Under the pieces are notes generated by a model. That model had not been told where the DNA came from. It ran no database searches and worked only from the letters and a program-made list of their open reading frames with translations. Below are positions 12,901 through 23,909 of a stretch of DNA of 64,000 bases, in pieces. Position 1 is the first letter of the stretch; the number at the start of each line of letters is the position of its first letter. The position numbers and the translations under genes were made by a program. Origin of the DNA: Psococerastis gibbosa (taxonomy: Eukaryota; Arthropoda; Insecta; Psocodea; Psocidae); assembly GCA_963971405.1 (NCBI GenBank), contig OZ020487.1, positions 39,653,039 through 39,717,038 of the forward strand, in the 5' to 3' direction.

Positions 12901-14542
12901 AGAGATGGCTGATAGGCTGGATAAGCGTGGTTGTTCAACTTCCTGTTACGCTAGACTTTACAGAAGACTCAGAGGACCCCGCTCGACATGCTGCTCTTCT
13001 CCTCAGTCTAATACATGACCTTTACTACGTTTTGAAATTTGTCCATGAAATTCCATTGGTAAGTTGTCTTTCCTCTAAGGCCCAGTCCCACCATGGCTCG
13101 AACAGTCTAGGTAAGGAATACTGAACAACGGCACTGTCTTACATTGGTAGATGACAGTGCCGTCCAGTATTCCTTACTGAAGACACTTTTGAAGCTATAA
13201 TGGGGCTCCCATTAAAAAAAAAATAATAATGAATACAGACGAAGCAGGAGCTTATTCGCCATCAACAATGGCATAAAATTAACTAAAATCTTGAACCCTT
13301 TTTCCTTAATCGCGACATTTTGAAACTGTTTTTAACTAGGCCTAGTAGTAGTATTTGTAGTAGTCGGGTAGGGCTAGGTGAATTCCATTAGGTCGGTGCA
13401 AAACCGCAGAGTCTAATTCAGAAGATTTCTATGATCTGGCGTGGCTAGGGAACACCCGTGCACTTTTGTGCAGTCGGCTTCACGCCAACATCCGAAATCG
13501 AAAAGAAATCTTCTGCTAGCCCTATTGCTACAATGGAAAAGACGTCGGCGAATCGTGACTGGGAGAATCGCCCGTGTATCCCGGGCTATTTCTCAAAGTC
13601 TTGGTAAAGGTTGCTTTGGGTAAACCTTGCCCTGAGGTAGGCTAGATGCTAATACCAACTGCAGTAAGGTCTTTGGTTATGGAAAATTGAACTTAATGCA
13701 TGCAAGCTAACTTATGCGGCAAAGTTCATCTGCTGGAACGTTTACCGAGAGTCCGAGACATGATGGAAATCACCCTCATAATGTTGATGCCTGACCCCGC
13801 CATTGCATGAAAAGTCGATGTAATAAGGACCGTCATGCACTATTCGTTTGTAGATAATTTTCAAGCGATGATGGTATCTGCTCTAAAAGCCGTGACCCAT
13901 GGTAAATTCTGTTGTTTCTAACGCCTGCTTTCAGCATTTCTGGTTTAAGCAACCCTGTCAGCCTGGTGAGAGAGTGAGTCTCTTTGTTAACTTGAGGCAC
14001 CCTAAGGGCAGACTCTTTCACCTCGGGGAAAGGGGAAGTGACTGACAGGGTGGACCTCCTGATTATAGTAGATTCCGAACCACTTGGGGAGTAACGTCAG
14101 TGGTAACGTCACACGATTAAATCGGAGGTGACCAGGACTCGACACGCCCGTAGACTGCCTAAGCGCGTTATCATGTCCCACCATGTTCCCCTGCCAACGC
14201 TGTGCACACTACCAAGTTTGCCGCAGTTTGAAACATGCTATGCTCTAATGGATGGTAAATTCTAGTGACAAACAAATGTATATGCGTCAATCAGGTACAA
14301 ATAGGTATAGTAAAGAATTTGTCAGAAGTTAATTCCTCATATTTTTACATTTGAAGCCGGAATTCAGACAACGTATCGGAGCCCTTTGTAAAATATGTGG
14401 CCAGTACCTACCGCCAGGCGATCTCCTTGATCTACTATACGACTCGCCCTTACTGATTCCATTGGAAGATACCTATGATGATGTGGTACCCAGTTATATG
14501 CCCGATCAAGAAAAAGTTTGGCCGGCGCCTCTTTCAAGATAA
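9982..14542 (+). CDS. TEX47-like protein, 234 aa, five exons
   Basis: Exons I infer: 9982-10047 (ATG, MSDSKHISLLDVV), 10316-10501, 10982-11092, 12903-13058, 14357-14542 (stop TAA). All joins are phase 0 with AG/GT borders, and the last acceptor is weak (TTTGAAG). The product is small and has no signal peptide or obvious membrane segment. From memory it resembles vertebrate testis-expressed protein 47 (BLUF-fold-like family) along its length: FIHRVIYL near the start, LVSPKYVIAIFEGAEDVY in the middle, IPHINKRWLIGWISVVVQLP, then HDLYYVLKFVHEIP, and LPPGDLLDLLYDSPLLIPLED at the end. Biochemical role unknown; vertebrate TEX47 is testis-expressed. It is convergent with the astacin gene, whose stop lies only 0.45 kb away. 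The assignment rests on recalled similarity, not an alignment. Confidence 0.65.
11335..12560. other. Repetitive intron, possible THAP-like remnant
   Basis: This is part of the large intron between exons 3 and 4 of the TEX47-like gene. The block AAGTGGACGGAGA with a following TTTCCGC and GCGGCGC occurs twice (about 11355-11400 and 12480-12520). On the minus strand near 12100-12192 a short reading has VRYCSVVGCFNS, recalling the C-x4-C start of a THAP zinc finger, but the rest of the domain is not visible. I do not annotate a gene. Confidence 0.25.
13110..13178 (+). ncRNA. Intronic ~69-nt hairpin, pre-miRNA-like size
   Basis: GTAAGGAATACTG at 13111 pairs perfectly with CAGTATTCCTTAC ending at 13177, and ACGGCACTGTC pairs with GACAGTGCCGT further in. 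There is a small asymmetric bulge between the two stems and a ~14-nt loop. Size and form fit a pre-miRNA, and it lies in the fourth intron of the TEX47-like gene. It could equally be a minimal palindromic MITE. I do not recognise a known miRNA seed. Confidence 0.3.
13930..14225 (+). repeat. Dispersed repeat B, copy 1
   Basis: This is about 85-90% similar by eye to 44905-45140: AACTTGAGGCACCCTAAGGG, then GACTGACAGGG, GACCTCCTGATTA, ACCACTTGGGGA and CCAACGCTGT in the same order. No ORF is conserved between the copies. Unclassified. Confidence 0.65.
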
Positions 14543-14626
14543 AAAGATGATTAAAGGGACACTACAGCTTTATACGTATATTGTACGTTTGTCGTGTACA
14601 AATTTGTGAAAGTAAAAGTTTCCGAT

Positions 14627-14632
14627 AATAAA
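14627..14632 (+). promoter_or_regulatory. Polyadenylation signal of the TEX47-like gene
   Basis: AATAAA lies 85 bp after the stop, a good position for a short 3' UTR. The next 350 bp up to the astacin stop show no other feature. Confidence 0.55.
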
Positions 14633-14983
14633 CTGCATTGCTTTTCAATAGCCTGGCTTAGTTTACATAAAAATAGCAGTGAGTCACCGAAAAAGACGAG
14701 AGACGTTCACATGATAGGTGTAGGTCGTAGCCTCTGACGGACGTTTAAGTATGGAGGACATAATATAAAGTTTTCTATAGCTTGGGATTCATATTCACTT
14801 ACTTACACTCCTTGAGCTTGCGCTATGAAGTTCTGACTTCAGGTAATGGTTTCTATAGCTATATTAACTTGCCTAAAATCATTATTCTTCATCATAGCAT
14901 ACACTTCAGTTCCTTGAGACCAAAGCGCACGGCAGGAGAGTTCTTAGATACTACCCCGATTTCTGAAATTATTCTTCCGCGCC

Positions 14984-17900
14984 TTATAATCCTAAATTCT
15001 GACATAAACTGTAATATTTTCGTTGACTTGCCGCGCTTTTTGTCAAACAGCCATAGAGATCATTCACTTTTAGGCAATCTGTCTTGCTCAAAGCTTTTCG
15101 TTGGCCCAAACGACGAACACCAGGCATCTTTGGTGTTATGGTCGGTTTCCCCTTCTCTTTACTGGAAAAAAAATTATACCATCGTCACTAACATCTTGAA
15201 GTAGCCTATGTTGAGGCGGCGGGGAAGAAGGTATCTGAACCAAGGGCGGATTTTGCCTCCAATTTAGGGGGGGGGGGGCGGGTCAGCGGTCAGGTTCAGT
15301 GGATTATAACATTAAAGAACATAGATCTAATCATTTTTAATTCCCACTGTAAACCCATTGTTATCAAGTGTAAAATAATCCACCCGTGATCTGATCCTAG
15401 AAAAGCTCTTTCCTTGCAAGCAGCTGCCATATTGGGGTTGTACACATTTTTAAGACTCACCCACCACAGAACCTGGCCCACACAAACATCCCTCTCAACC
15501 CTACTACGTGACGACGAAACCGCTATCCGAACTATCCTCTCATTTTTTACAATTACGAACCTCATCAACCTCCTATAATATCCAGAAACTGAAAAAAACA
15601 AACTTACATTATCGAACCTAACCTACCGTACATAATAATACAATGTACCTGGGCGTGTGTGGCCTAGACGGCATTGCGCAAAAAAAAAAAAAAACATTTT
15701 AAAGACTTATTCATAAAGCTTGAGAAGGGGGAAGAAAAAGTTCCAATATGATATATAGATACACAATGCGCGAAACCTACCAAACCTCGAGGCCTGAAGC
15801 AGTTGCTTCATTCCCCTCATGGACAACGAGCAGAACAACTCCTGTGATTAGTTTGCAAGAGAATTGAAAAGAGCGGTTGCGGTGGCCCTCAAACGTAAAG
15901 TATTAGCCTACGTAAATTAAAGTTCTCTGGGGTTTAGTGACAAAATTTTGCAATACTTCGCCTTGCCCCTCCCTGTGGATACCATTGCAGTGGAAGCAAT
16001 GTTAGGCGTTAAAGTGAGACCTAATTTAAAAAAAAAAAAAAAAACACTGAGGCAGGTGAAATAAAAAATTACCTAAAGTTTAAAGATGCCATTAAATACT
16101 CATTATAAAACACTTTGGTGTGGTGATAGGCCTACTTTACCTAACTAAACTAGGCCCTACTTCAATAAATAAAATATTTGGGGCCGGCCGGGGGGAGTAA
16201 AAAAGTCATTGCTATACCCACCTAAAGAAGTACCGTCCGTAATGCATTATACTGTCGTAGTCGTATTCAAATGTGTACGTAGTATTTTCCAAGCTTTGCT
16301 TATCAAAATTGATGTGAAGTTCTGGTGGCACATTATCCAGGTGTATATCCACAAAAGTATCTCTATCTGCACGTGACTGCTCATGGAAAATACCTGCAAT
16401 TATTCGGGAATGCCAAACATTATAAGCTAGGGCGATTTCATTTGGATTTTATGCAGCAGCCTAAAGGTAGGCTACTAAGCCTACGTTGGCATAGTGGTAG
16501 CATGCTGGTACTTCTGCAAGTCTCCACACACACCATGCGACCGGAGACCTGTCGCAACTCAACACAGGTATACAGAGGAGACTGAACAGGTTATTCTTGC
16601 CTATTATCTCTTGTCTAATACATTCATCAAATTTGCTTGTGAGTGATAGCCTACATCTTTTTTTTGTAGACCTTAAGTCATGACAGGCAATCTCAAAATT
16701 ACGCTGTAGTTTACTATCTTCCTCTGTTTCCTGTATAGATTCAACACTGCTACATATTTTGACCTAATTTGGTGTTCATTTTCATGAAAAAAATATATGG
16801 TTAACATGAAAAAAAAAACACTTTATAGTCTTATATATTGTTCGCCATTTGTATTGCAATAAAGTCGTTTATTCATTCATTTTCCAGTTTTTAAAGCTGT
16901 AATGAATCCATTAACAGTGCTGTTATCTGGCGGATTTAGGCCAAGCGGGCCACGCTTAGAACATCTACCGTATGCATTGGAGCATGGGGTGCCGCCTTAC
17001 TGCTTAAATGAATTTACCGTGTTTATTTCTATGCAGAAAGTTCCAATGCATAGCAGTGCGGTGCACCAGTATTCCTCACATAAACACTTCTAAGCGTGGT
17101 GGGAGCGCTCCTTACTTTGCACAGGGGGATGATAGCCTATCATGCAGTCATACATATATATACTGTATTGTTGTTGCATTTAAAATTGTATATCAATGAA
17201 TCCTTATTCCAAATATTCTGTAATTTTTTGGAGGAAATTTTACTTTACTTTAATTTTACTATATATCATATGTTCTTCATTGCATTATGAAATCACTAGA
17301 CTACCGCCCATAGAACAACACCACAATAGACTACATGTACTGTACATCTTTCTTCTGATGTCACAATGTCGGCGACTGGTTGGCAGCAACTCTCCGCACA
17401 TAATCCTCCAGCTCTCTCGGTCCTGTACCTCCCTCTTCAACTCTTGGTGCGTTCCAGCTCCTGTTGATCCATGAATTATTTCTTCGGCCACCCTCTTCCA
17501 TTGGTTCCTTCCACTGTATATATACATATACAGTATATATATACTAATAACTAATACAATATACCACCGACGAAACTCACCTAAAGCATGTAGCAATTCG
17601 TGTATTGATCTGCCTTCGTTGCCCAGGCAGTTAGGACCATTAGCATCAGGTGCCTGGAGGGAAACTATCTGTGGTCCACCGAACTTTCCAACAAATGACC
17701 AGCAACCTTTTGGGTATTTGATCGGCCATATCAAAAGAAAGTCTTTTGCTTTTCCGTCCCAAGGTACCATTTTGACACACGTCATGAAGTTAATAGTCCT
17801 GATGGCTGTGTAGATAGTAACATAATCGTCAGCATCTACAAAACAAAAAATAAATGGAAAAGTATTTCTTTTTTTACATGCGGTACGGTACTGAATTCTT

Positions 17901-19339
17901 TCTTAAGATTGTAGTCTACGTCCTGTAGGAAATCGGCAGCCCAGCATTCAATAGGTACTTCTTATTTAATTGAATGAGCAAGTTATTAAAGATTTTGCTC
18001 ATTTAAGTTGTGGAATCATATAGGCCTAATAGGGAATTTTATTGTAATTTTTGGCACGGTACCGTAGCCTTTTCGTAAAAAAATTATTGAGGGCTAAAAG
18101 TTAACGTAAAAAGGTGTAATCTATTTGTAAAGGTTAATGGCAATGGTGTACTATTAACAAAGGGTTAGTTGAACTTACATTGCCTGTTGTGTTAATAGTC
18201 ATTAGAGGATTGGGCCTCATGGTCATCGAACAATTAAGGCGGAGCCCATTGCCAGGGGTCCCCTGGCAATGTAAGTCCAACTAGCCCTAAAACCAAAAAT
18301 TAATTGTACCCAATGATATGATGCATGAAGTAGTCTTCTACAACGTAAATGAGCCAAATATTTAATAAATTGCCAAGTTAAATTAGACAAAAAAAAATTA
18401 TAAGTAATAAGTTATAGTTCGGGCTGCCAATTTCCTACGGGACGTACTCTCTTAAATGCAAAAAAAGTAAGTAACTTACCTTACAAGCTAAATAACCATT
18501 CAGATGATAGATATCTTACCGTATAGAGGACTGATTACATATGGTACAGTATTATTGGTCCATAATTTCTCAGGGAAAACATCCCACTTTAACCCGACCC
18601 TCCAGTATTTATACACCTAAAAGGTAAAATTATTCGTTATTTTTTTGGAGCGAAAATTACTTGACTAACATGTGTCGTACCAGACCCAAGCAACTCATTT
18701 AAATAAATAAAGTAAGATATAATGTAACAGTCTACGACCCACAATAATTAACTACTTGCACTAAAACCCACTGTAAATCGTCCAAAACTACATTGGGGCG
18801 GGTCGTGGATTTTTATATTATAACATTTGGCTCTTTGAAAAGCTGTTTGCCGCCCATCCCTTCCCGGGTGTTGCCTTTTATGCGATACCCGGCAAGAGAT
18901 GGACGGAAAACACCTTAAGACGCGTCCAGCTCTCGTCAGTAGCAGAGGTTCACCAGATTATGTATTGTATTGGGCTGCAAGAAAGCTGATGGTGGAAGCC
19001 TAATGCTATGGTGTAATAAATAAAAAAACTTTGAAAAGCTGGCAAAAAGTTAACGTGGACACAATTACGATAATTAAATTATTCAGTTTTTGAATATGAA
19101 ATACAATCAAATGCAAAACTTACCTCATTGGTGAGAGCCATATCGCCCTGGAAAAGGCCGGGCCGTGCCTCGGGGTCTTCGGCGGTATCCTGCAGGAGTT
19201 GTACTTCTTCGTCGCTGAGCCGAACTTCATCGGGGACAGGCGGATGGACGACTTGAGGAACTTTCGGCAGCCGGATGTTGGGGTTTATCCTGAGGGACAC
19301 AGCGAGCGACGCAAAAATCAGCAACAGAGGAAGCTCCAT
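14984..19339 (-). CDS. Astacin-family zinc metalloprotease, secreted, 305 aa
   Basis: Exons I infer on the minus strand: 19339-19124, 18616-18520, 17835-17581, 16393-16222, 15161-14984 (stop TAA), with phases 0,1,1,2 all consistent. Residues 1-16 (MELPLLLIFASLAVSL) are a signal peptide. FQGD at 63-66 is the propeptide motif whose Asp blocks the zinc in astacin zymogens. The catalytic domain opens near VPYVISPLY. The zinc site HELLHALGIFHE spans an intron: His183, catalytic Glu184, His187, His193. SIMHYG at 237-242 gives the Met-turn (Met239) and the zinc-binding Tyr241. The domain closes with LGQRKALSKTD and LYGC, then a ~19-residue tail without EGF or CUB domains. It is a simple one-domain protease, probably digestive or extracellular. 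All catalytic residues are intact. Confidence 0.93.
16470..16590 (+). repeat. Possible tRNA-derived SINE head, different family
   Basis: TTGGCATAGTGGTAGCATGC matches an RNA polymerase III A box (TGGCATAGTGG), and a degenerate B-box-like GACCGGAGACC follows about 50 bp later. There is no cloverleaf, so it is not a tRNA gene. It lies in astacin intron 3. Confidence 0.3.
17345..17515 (-). pseudogene. LINE 3' coding tail fragment
   Basis: The minus-strand reading contains RNQWKRVAEEIIHG and DRESWRIMCGELLPTSRRH, the kind of ending seen in the last residues of RTE/CR1-like reverse transcriptases. Only the end of the ORF remains. It lies in the astacin intron downstream of the HExxH exon. Confidence 0.5.
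17903..18455. repeat. ~550 bp foldback element in astacin intron 2
   Basis: Terminal arms 17903-17942 and 18420-18455 are inverse copies (CGTCCTGTAGGAAATCGGCA against its inverse). Pairing continues inside (TTATTAAAGATTTTGCTCAT against ATGAGCCAAATATTTAATAA). A second inverted pair sits at 18167-18190 and 18262-18285 (GTTAGTTGAACTTACATTGC). No ORF. Confidence 0.65.
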
Positions 19340-19909
19340 GCTGAGCGACTAATATTACAAGCGGTATTATGGAGGTACCCGAAATAAAAACATGTCAAGA
19401 TCAGGTTTTCGCACCAGCAGGTTCACTGGTCTCTATAGGTGAATACACCTAAGCCAATGATCCAAAGCAAGTTAGGTTGTAGGATTGGGATTAAGTCCGC
19501 TTCACACTTCAGCTCGAAACGGTCAAGCATGTAGATTATATGATTCTACATTTCTGCCAAGCCCATCTCACACCTAAATACGTCTTTTAGGGAGATTCAT
19601 CTACCTACTGCGACGGCGACCAATGTTCAACTTCCAAAAAATGTCTTCACAACTTTTCCTTTCATGAGCCTAAAACCACCCTCCGTTCAAAATGTTACAT
19701 ATAGCCTATATATAAGTATATTATATTGCTACTTCGGAAGAAAAAAAGACAACTCAAAAATGGTCGATTTCGACTTAATAACGCCAAAATAATATTAAAA
19801 GAAATCTGTATCCTGCTAGTAAAATGGCGTTAATGCAGCGTGTAGCCTATATTTTCCGCACGAGAGCAGTTGTATTTGGCGGAAACTGTCAGGTAATTCA
19901 TTATTTAAA

Positions 19910-20754
19910 AGAACCGGTCCGAGTTTACTCGAACATGCTTTCCAATTTATCAAAATTAGTAGATAGTGAAAATGAGTATTTTCATTGTAAATAATTTTCC
20001 TATGGTTAAATTTCTGATATCTCCGGGGGGGGGGGGGGGGTTGTCCACCTGACGTCACTGGAGGTGAGGTAAATTCTAGATAGGTCAGACCAACACATTA
20101 CCACACAGCAATACTGGCAGGGCACGCAATGCATTTGAGCGTGAATTTTCTATCATTTTTTCAAAAAAACATTTTTTTTACAAAACCAAATACTTTTCTG
20201 GGAAAGCAACTGTCCGGTTTCGTTACTAAATTTAACAACTACAACATACCTGAAGATAGAAATCATCGATGGAAAGGTTTCACAGAAAAATTATTTTTTA
20301 ATCATTTTTCATTAAAATTTAGTTATTTTTTATTTTTTTACCCCCAGAAGCAACCTATCAAGGGGCAAGCGACCCCCCGCATTTCGTTAACATTAATAAC
20401 GACTACAATATATGTGAATTTAAAAGAAATCGTTGGAGCCGTTTTTGAGAAATAATGTTTTTAGACTTTTTTTGGAGTTTTTTGAGAATAAAACCCACCC
20501 CAAATTAAGTTAGCCCCAAATAAAAACAATTATTCCGAGGTATGATTTTTGTGAACCTACATGCCAAATTTCATCGAAATCGACCGAGTAGTTTGCCCGG
20601 AAATCGACGCACAGACAGGCATTTCGTAAAAACCACTTTTTTGGGTTCCTGGGACCTTAAAACGTGTAAATCCGTTGAAATCTCGGAATCGAAAATTTCG
20701 ACCGTCACTAAGCTTTCCATATAGGTAGTATATGTATAGTATAAATTGGAGAGC
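19910..20754 (-). repeat. Repeat A copy 2
   Basis: Inverse orientation of copy 1, opening with the outer block GAACCGGTCCGAGTTTACTC and closing at ATAAATTGGAGAGC. It contains a 16-base G tract at 20025-20040, with GACGTCACTGGAGGTGAGGT directly after it, shared with copy 4. Confidence 0.75.
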
Positions 20755-21795
20755 AAAAAACTTTAACTTCAATTTCTGTGATTTGATGGATTTTAAGTTG
20801 TGCCCTTTTTCTTCCGGGGCAGCGATATATATATATATATCTATGTATGTACTGTATGTAGGCCTATATCAGGTTTTATCATGGAGTAATGGAGGGTTCG
20901 GGTTTGGTCGACAACGCCTTCATCCTCGTATTCCCAGCTGCATGAGATATCTCTCGCTCACTCCATAGTCCATCCTCCCATTGCTGTCCAGCGCAGGCGG
21001 TGGCATCCTTCTGACTTCTGTGACCAGACCTTCTTCCCCACTCTCCGACATCCTATCCAGGTGCCCTGCCTACCAAAATATTAAAAAAAGCAGGCCCGAA
21101 ATAGTGGGGCTAACGTATTTTGACAAAATTAATACTTTACGCTTTACTGACGAAGACAAGGACAACATCCAAAGTATTTAAGAACTGACATTTTAGCGTT
21201 GAAAAATCTGCCACCCCTAAAAATTTGGGCTATAGCCTATATGTAAATGGGGGCCTGTTCAATACATTTTCTAGTATTAACTACAAATTTATATGATCTT
21301 TTTTTCCATTTGATTACGTGTGAACAGACCTTGGAACTAGTTTGCCCATCCTGACTCTGCATCTCGATTAGTTAGAGCTGGAGTTGTCCCATCGATGTTG
21401 ATATTCCAGCGACGCCCAATGTAATTTATGGTCGCTCGAATATTGCATATTTAATGAGGATTTTGAACCGACCACCGCCGGTTAAAATAGGCCTACGTTC
21501 GCCAGGAAGACGTTCATGATTAAGCATGCCAACCTATTAACTCATGAAAACTCCATGAGAAACTTTCTCCAACCATACAATGATATATCATGGGAATTAA
21601 AGTAATTTAGGCATAGATTTAGCCTACAGGGTGTTCTACAACTTGTCCGTGTATAAAGCGTTGAATGTCTGTTAATGGTAGATTAGGCTGTTTTGCTACC
21701 AGTCGAAACAATTCCGAATAACTATCATTTTATCATCTATATAGTGTACTGATGTCTCATCCAGCCAGTATTGGACCATTTGTTGTTTTATTAAA

Positions 21796-23099
21796 GTTTA
21801 TTTCTACGTAGTATAAGGAAAGCTTTGTGATGGTCGAAATCTTCGATTCCGAGATTTCAACGGATTTCCACGTTTTGAGGTCCCAGGAACAAAAAAAAAG
21901 TGGCTTTTACGAAATGTCTGTCTGTCTGTCTGTCTATGTTCATCGATTTCCGGAAAAACCACTCGGTCGATTTTGATGAAATTTGGCATGTAGGTTCACA
22001 AAAATCATACCTCGAGATCATTTATTTCTTATTTTGGGCTAACTCAATTGGGGGGGGGGGGGGTTATTCTCAAAAAACTCCAAAAAGAAGTCTAAAAAAA
22101 TTATTTATCAAAAACGACTCCAACGATTTCTTTTAAATTCACATATATTGCAGTCGTTATTACTGTATACAAAATGCAGGGGATCGCTTGCCCCTTGATA
22201 GTTTGCTTCAGGGGGTAAAAATTCACGTTCAAATGAATTGCGTGCTCTGCCAGTATAACTGATAGGTAATGTGTTGGTCTGATCTCTCTAAATTTCTTTT
22301 AAATTCCCATATATTGTAGTCGTTATTAATTTTAATAGAATGCAGGGGGTCGCTTGCCCCTTGATAGTTTGCTTCAGGGGTAAAAAAATAAAAATGACTC
22401 AATTATAATAAAAACTGACTAAAAAATAATTTTTCTGTGAAACCTTTCTATCGATAATTTCTACCTTCAGGCATGTTTTAGGTGTTAAATTGAGTAACGA
22501 AACCGGACAGGTTGCTTTCCCAAAAAACTATTTGGTTTGTGCAAAACATTTTTTGTTTTGAAAAAATGATAGAAAATTCACGTTCAAATGAATTGCGTGC
22601 TCTGCCAGTATAACTGATAGGCAATGTGTTGGTCTGATCTCTCTAGAATTTCTTTTAAATTCCCATATATTGTAGTCGTTATTAATTTTAATAAAATGCG
22701 GGGGGTCACTTGCCCCTTGATAGTTTGCTGCTGAGGGTAAAAAAATAAAAATATCTAAATTTTAATGAAAAATTACAAAAAAATAATTTTTCTGCGAAAC
22801 CTTTTTATCGATGTTTTCTAACTTCAGGCATGTTTTAGGTGTTAAATTGAGTAACGAAACCGGACAGTTTGCTTTCCCAAAAAACTATTGGGGTTTGTGC
22901 AAAAAAAATGTTTTTTGAAAAAATGAAAGCAAATTCACGCTCAAATGCATTGCGTGCCCTGCCCTTATTGCTGTGTAGTAATGGGCTGGTCTGACCTATA
23001 TAGAATGAATTTGCGTCACCTTCATATAAAATTAATCATTTCCTCTCTCTACTAATCGATAAATTGGAAAGCATGTTCGAGTAAACTCGGACCGGTTCT
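21796..23099 (+). repeat. Repeat A copy 3, internally amplified
   Basis: Same orientation and ends as copy 1, but ~1.3 kb long. The block with GTCGCTTGCCCCTTGATAG is present three times (about 22180, 22350, 22710), and a block with TTCACGTTCAAATGAATTGC occurs at 22227 and 22577. The element has therefore gained internal tandem copies. Confidence 0.7.
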
Positions 23100-23909
23100 T
23101 TTATTATATATCTGAAAAGGAAAAGCTTTATCAAGAGGCTATATGAGATTACACACTGAAACTGCGTTACCAATTAAACTACTCCTTGTAGGACCTTAGT
23201 AAAACACGGATATTTTTACGAATATTACATAGATATTACAATACAGTATTAATTGTTGCTCAATAATAATTCATAATATTGATACAAGACATTCTTTTTG
23301 TTTTTACATCGTTTTGGTAGAACTTGGTTTACTGCCATGTTTTATCCCGTAAAAAGAAAAATAGTTTGCTTCAATTTATTGTATATATTGTAGCCTACAA
23401 TATCGGAAGTCATCGTACGATAAAATATGATAGCCTAGCGTTATTTTCTTCGAATACAATAATACTGAATGATTAAAAAAACAAACATCAGATATAGCCT
23501 ACTACACATTTAGTCTCATATATAATTTTCTATGGCGAAAATGGAAAGGAAACAATACAATATACTAAAATACAAAATCCAGGATTAATTGGTAATTATA
23601 ATAAATTAATGTAAAGGATAATTGTAAAAAATTAACGAAGTTAAACGATTTTCTAATATTATTACTCACAGTAAGTGTCATTTGGGGGAAATTAATATAA
23701 ATGGCGGGAATTCACCTTTAATAAAGCCATGTAAAAGGGGGCGTTAGAAATGTTTTTCATGCCGCCACTATCCTACTACTGATAGCTTGTCGTTATGGTG
23801 CAGTTACGGACGACTGGGCACTATTGTACACTCTGTATCATACGGTACTATATTGTTTGTGGGAGTAGACAGTCTGGAACCAGAACATTTCTCCTGGAGT
23901 GAGTGTAAG
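23100..23909. other. AT-rich gap upstream of the unknown gene
   Basis: I see no exon or known repeat in this stretch. It would contain the promoter of the gene starting at 23910, but no clear TATA/Inr arrangement can be supported. Confidence 0.35.

Noticed and set aside
14782-15204. 140-codon plus-strand ORF
   Set aside because: It is the antisense shadow of the last astacin exon (15161-14984, minus strand), which carries family motifs.
17285-17785. 166-codon minus-strand ORF as one protein
   Set aside because: It joins the astacin HExxH exon with intron sequence and a LINE fragment; the splice donor at 17580-17579 ends the real exon.
20129-20455. 108-codon ORF in repeat A copy 2
   Set aside because: Phe/Lys-rich reading of an A/T-tract region, not conserved in frame among the other repeat A copies.
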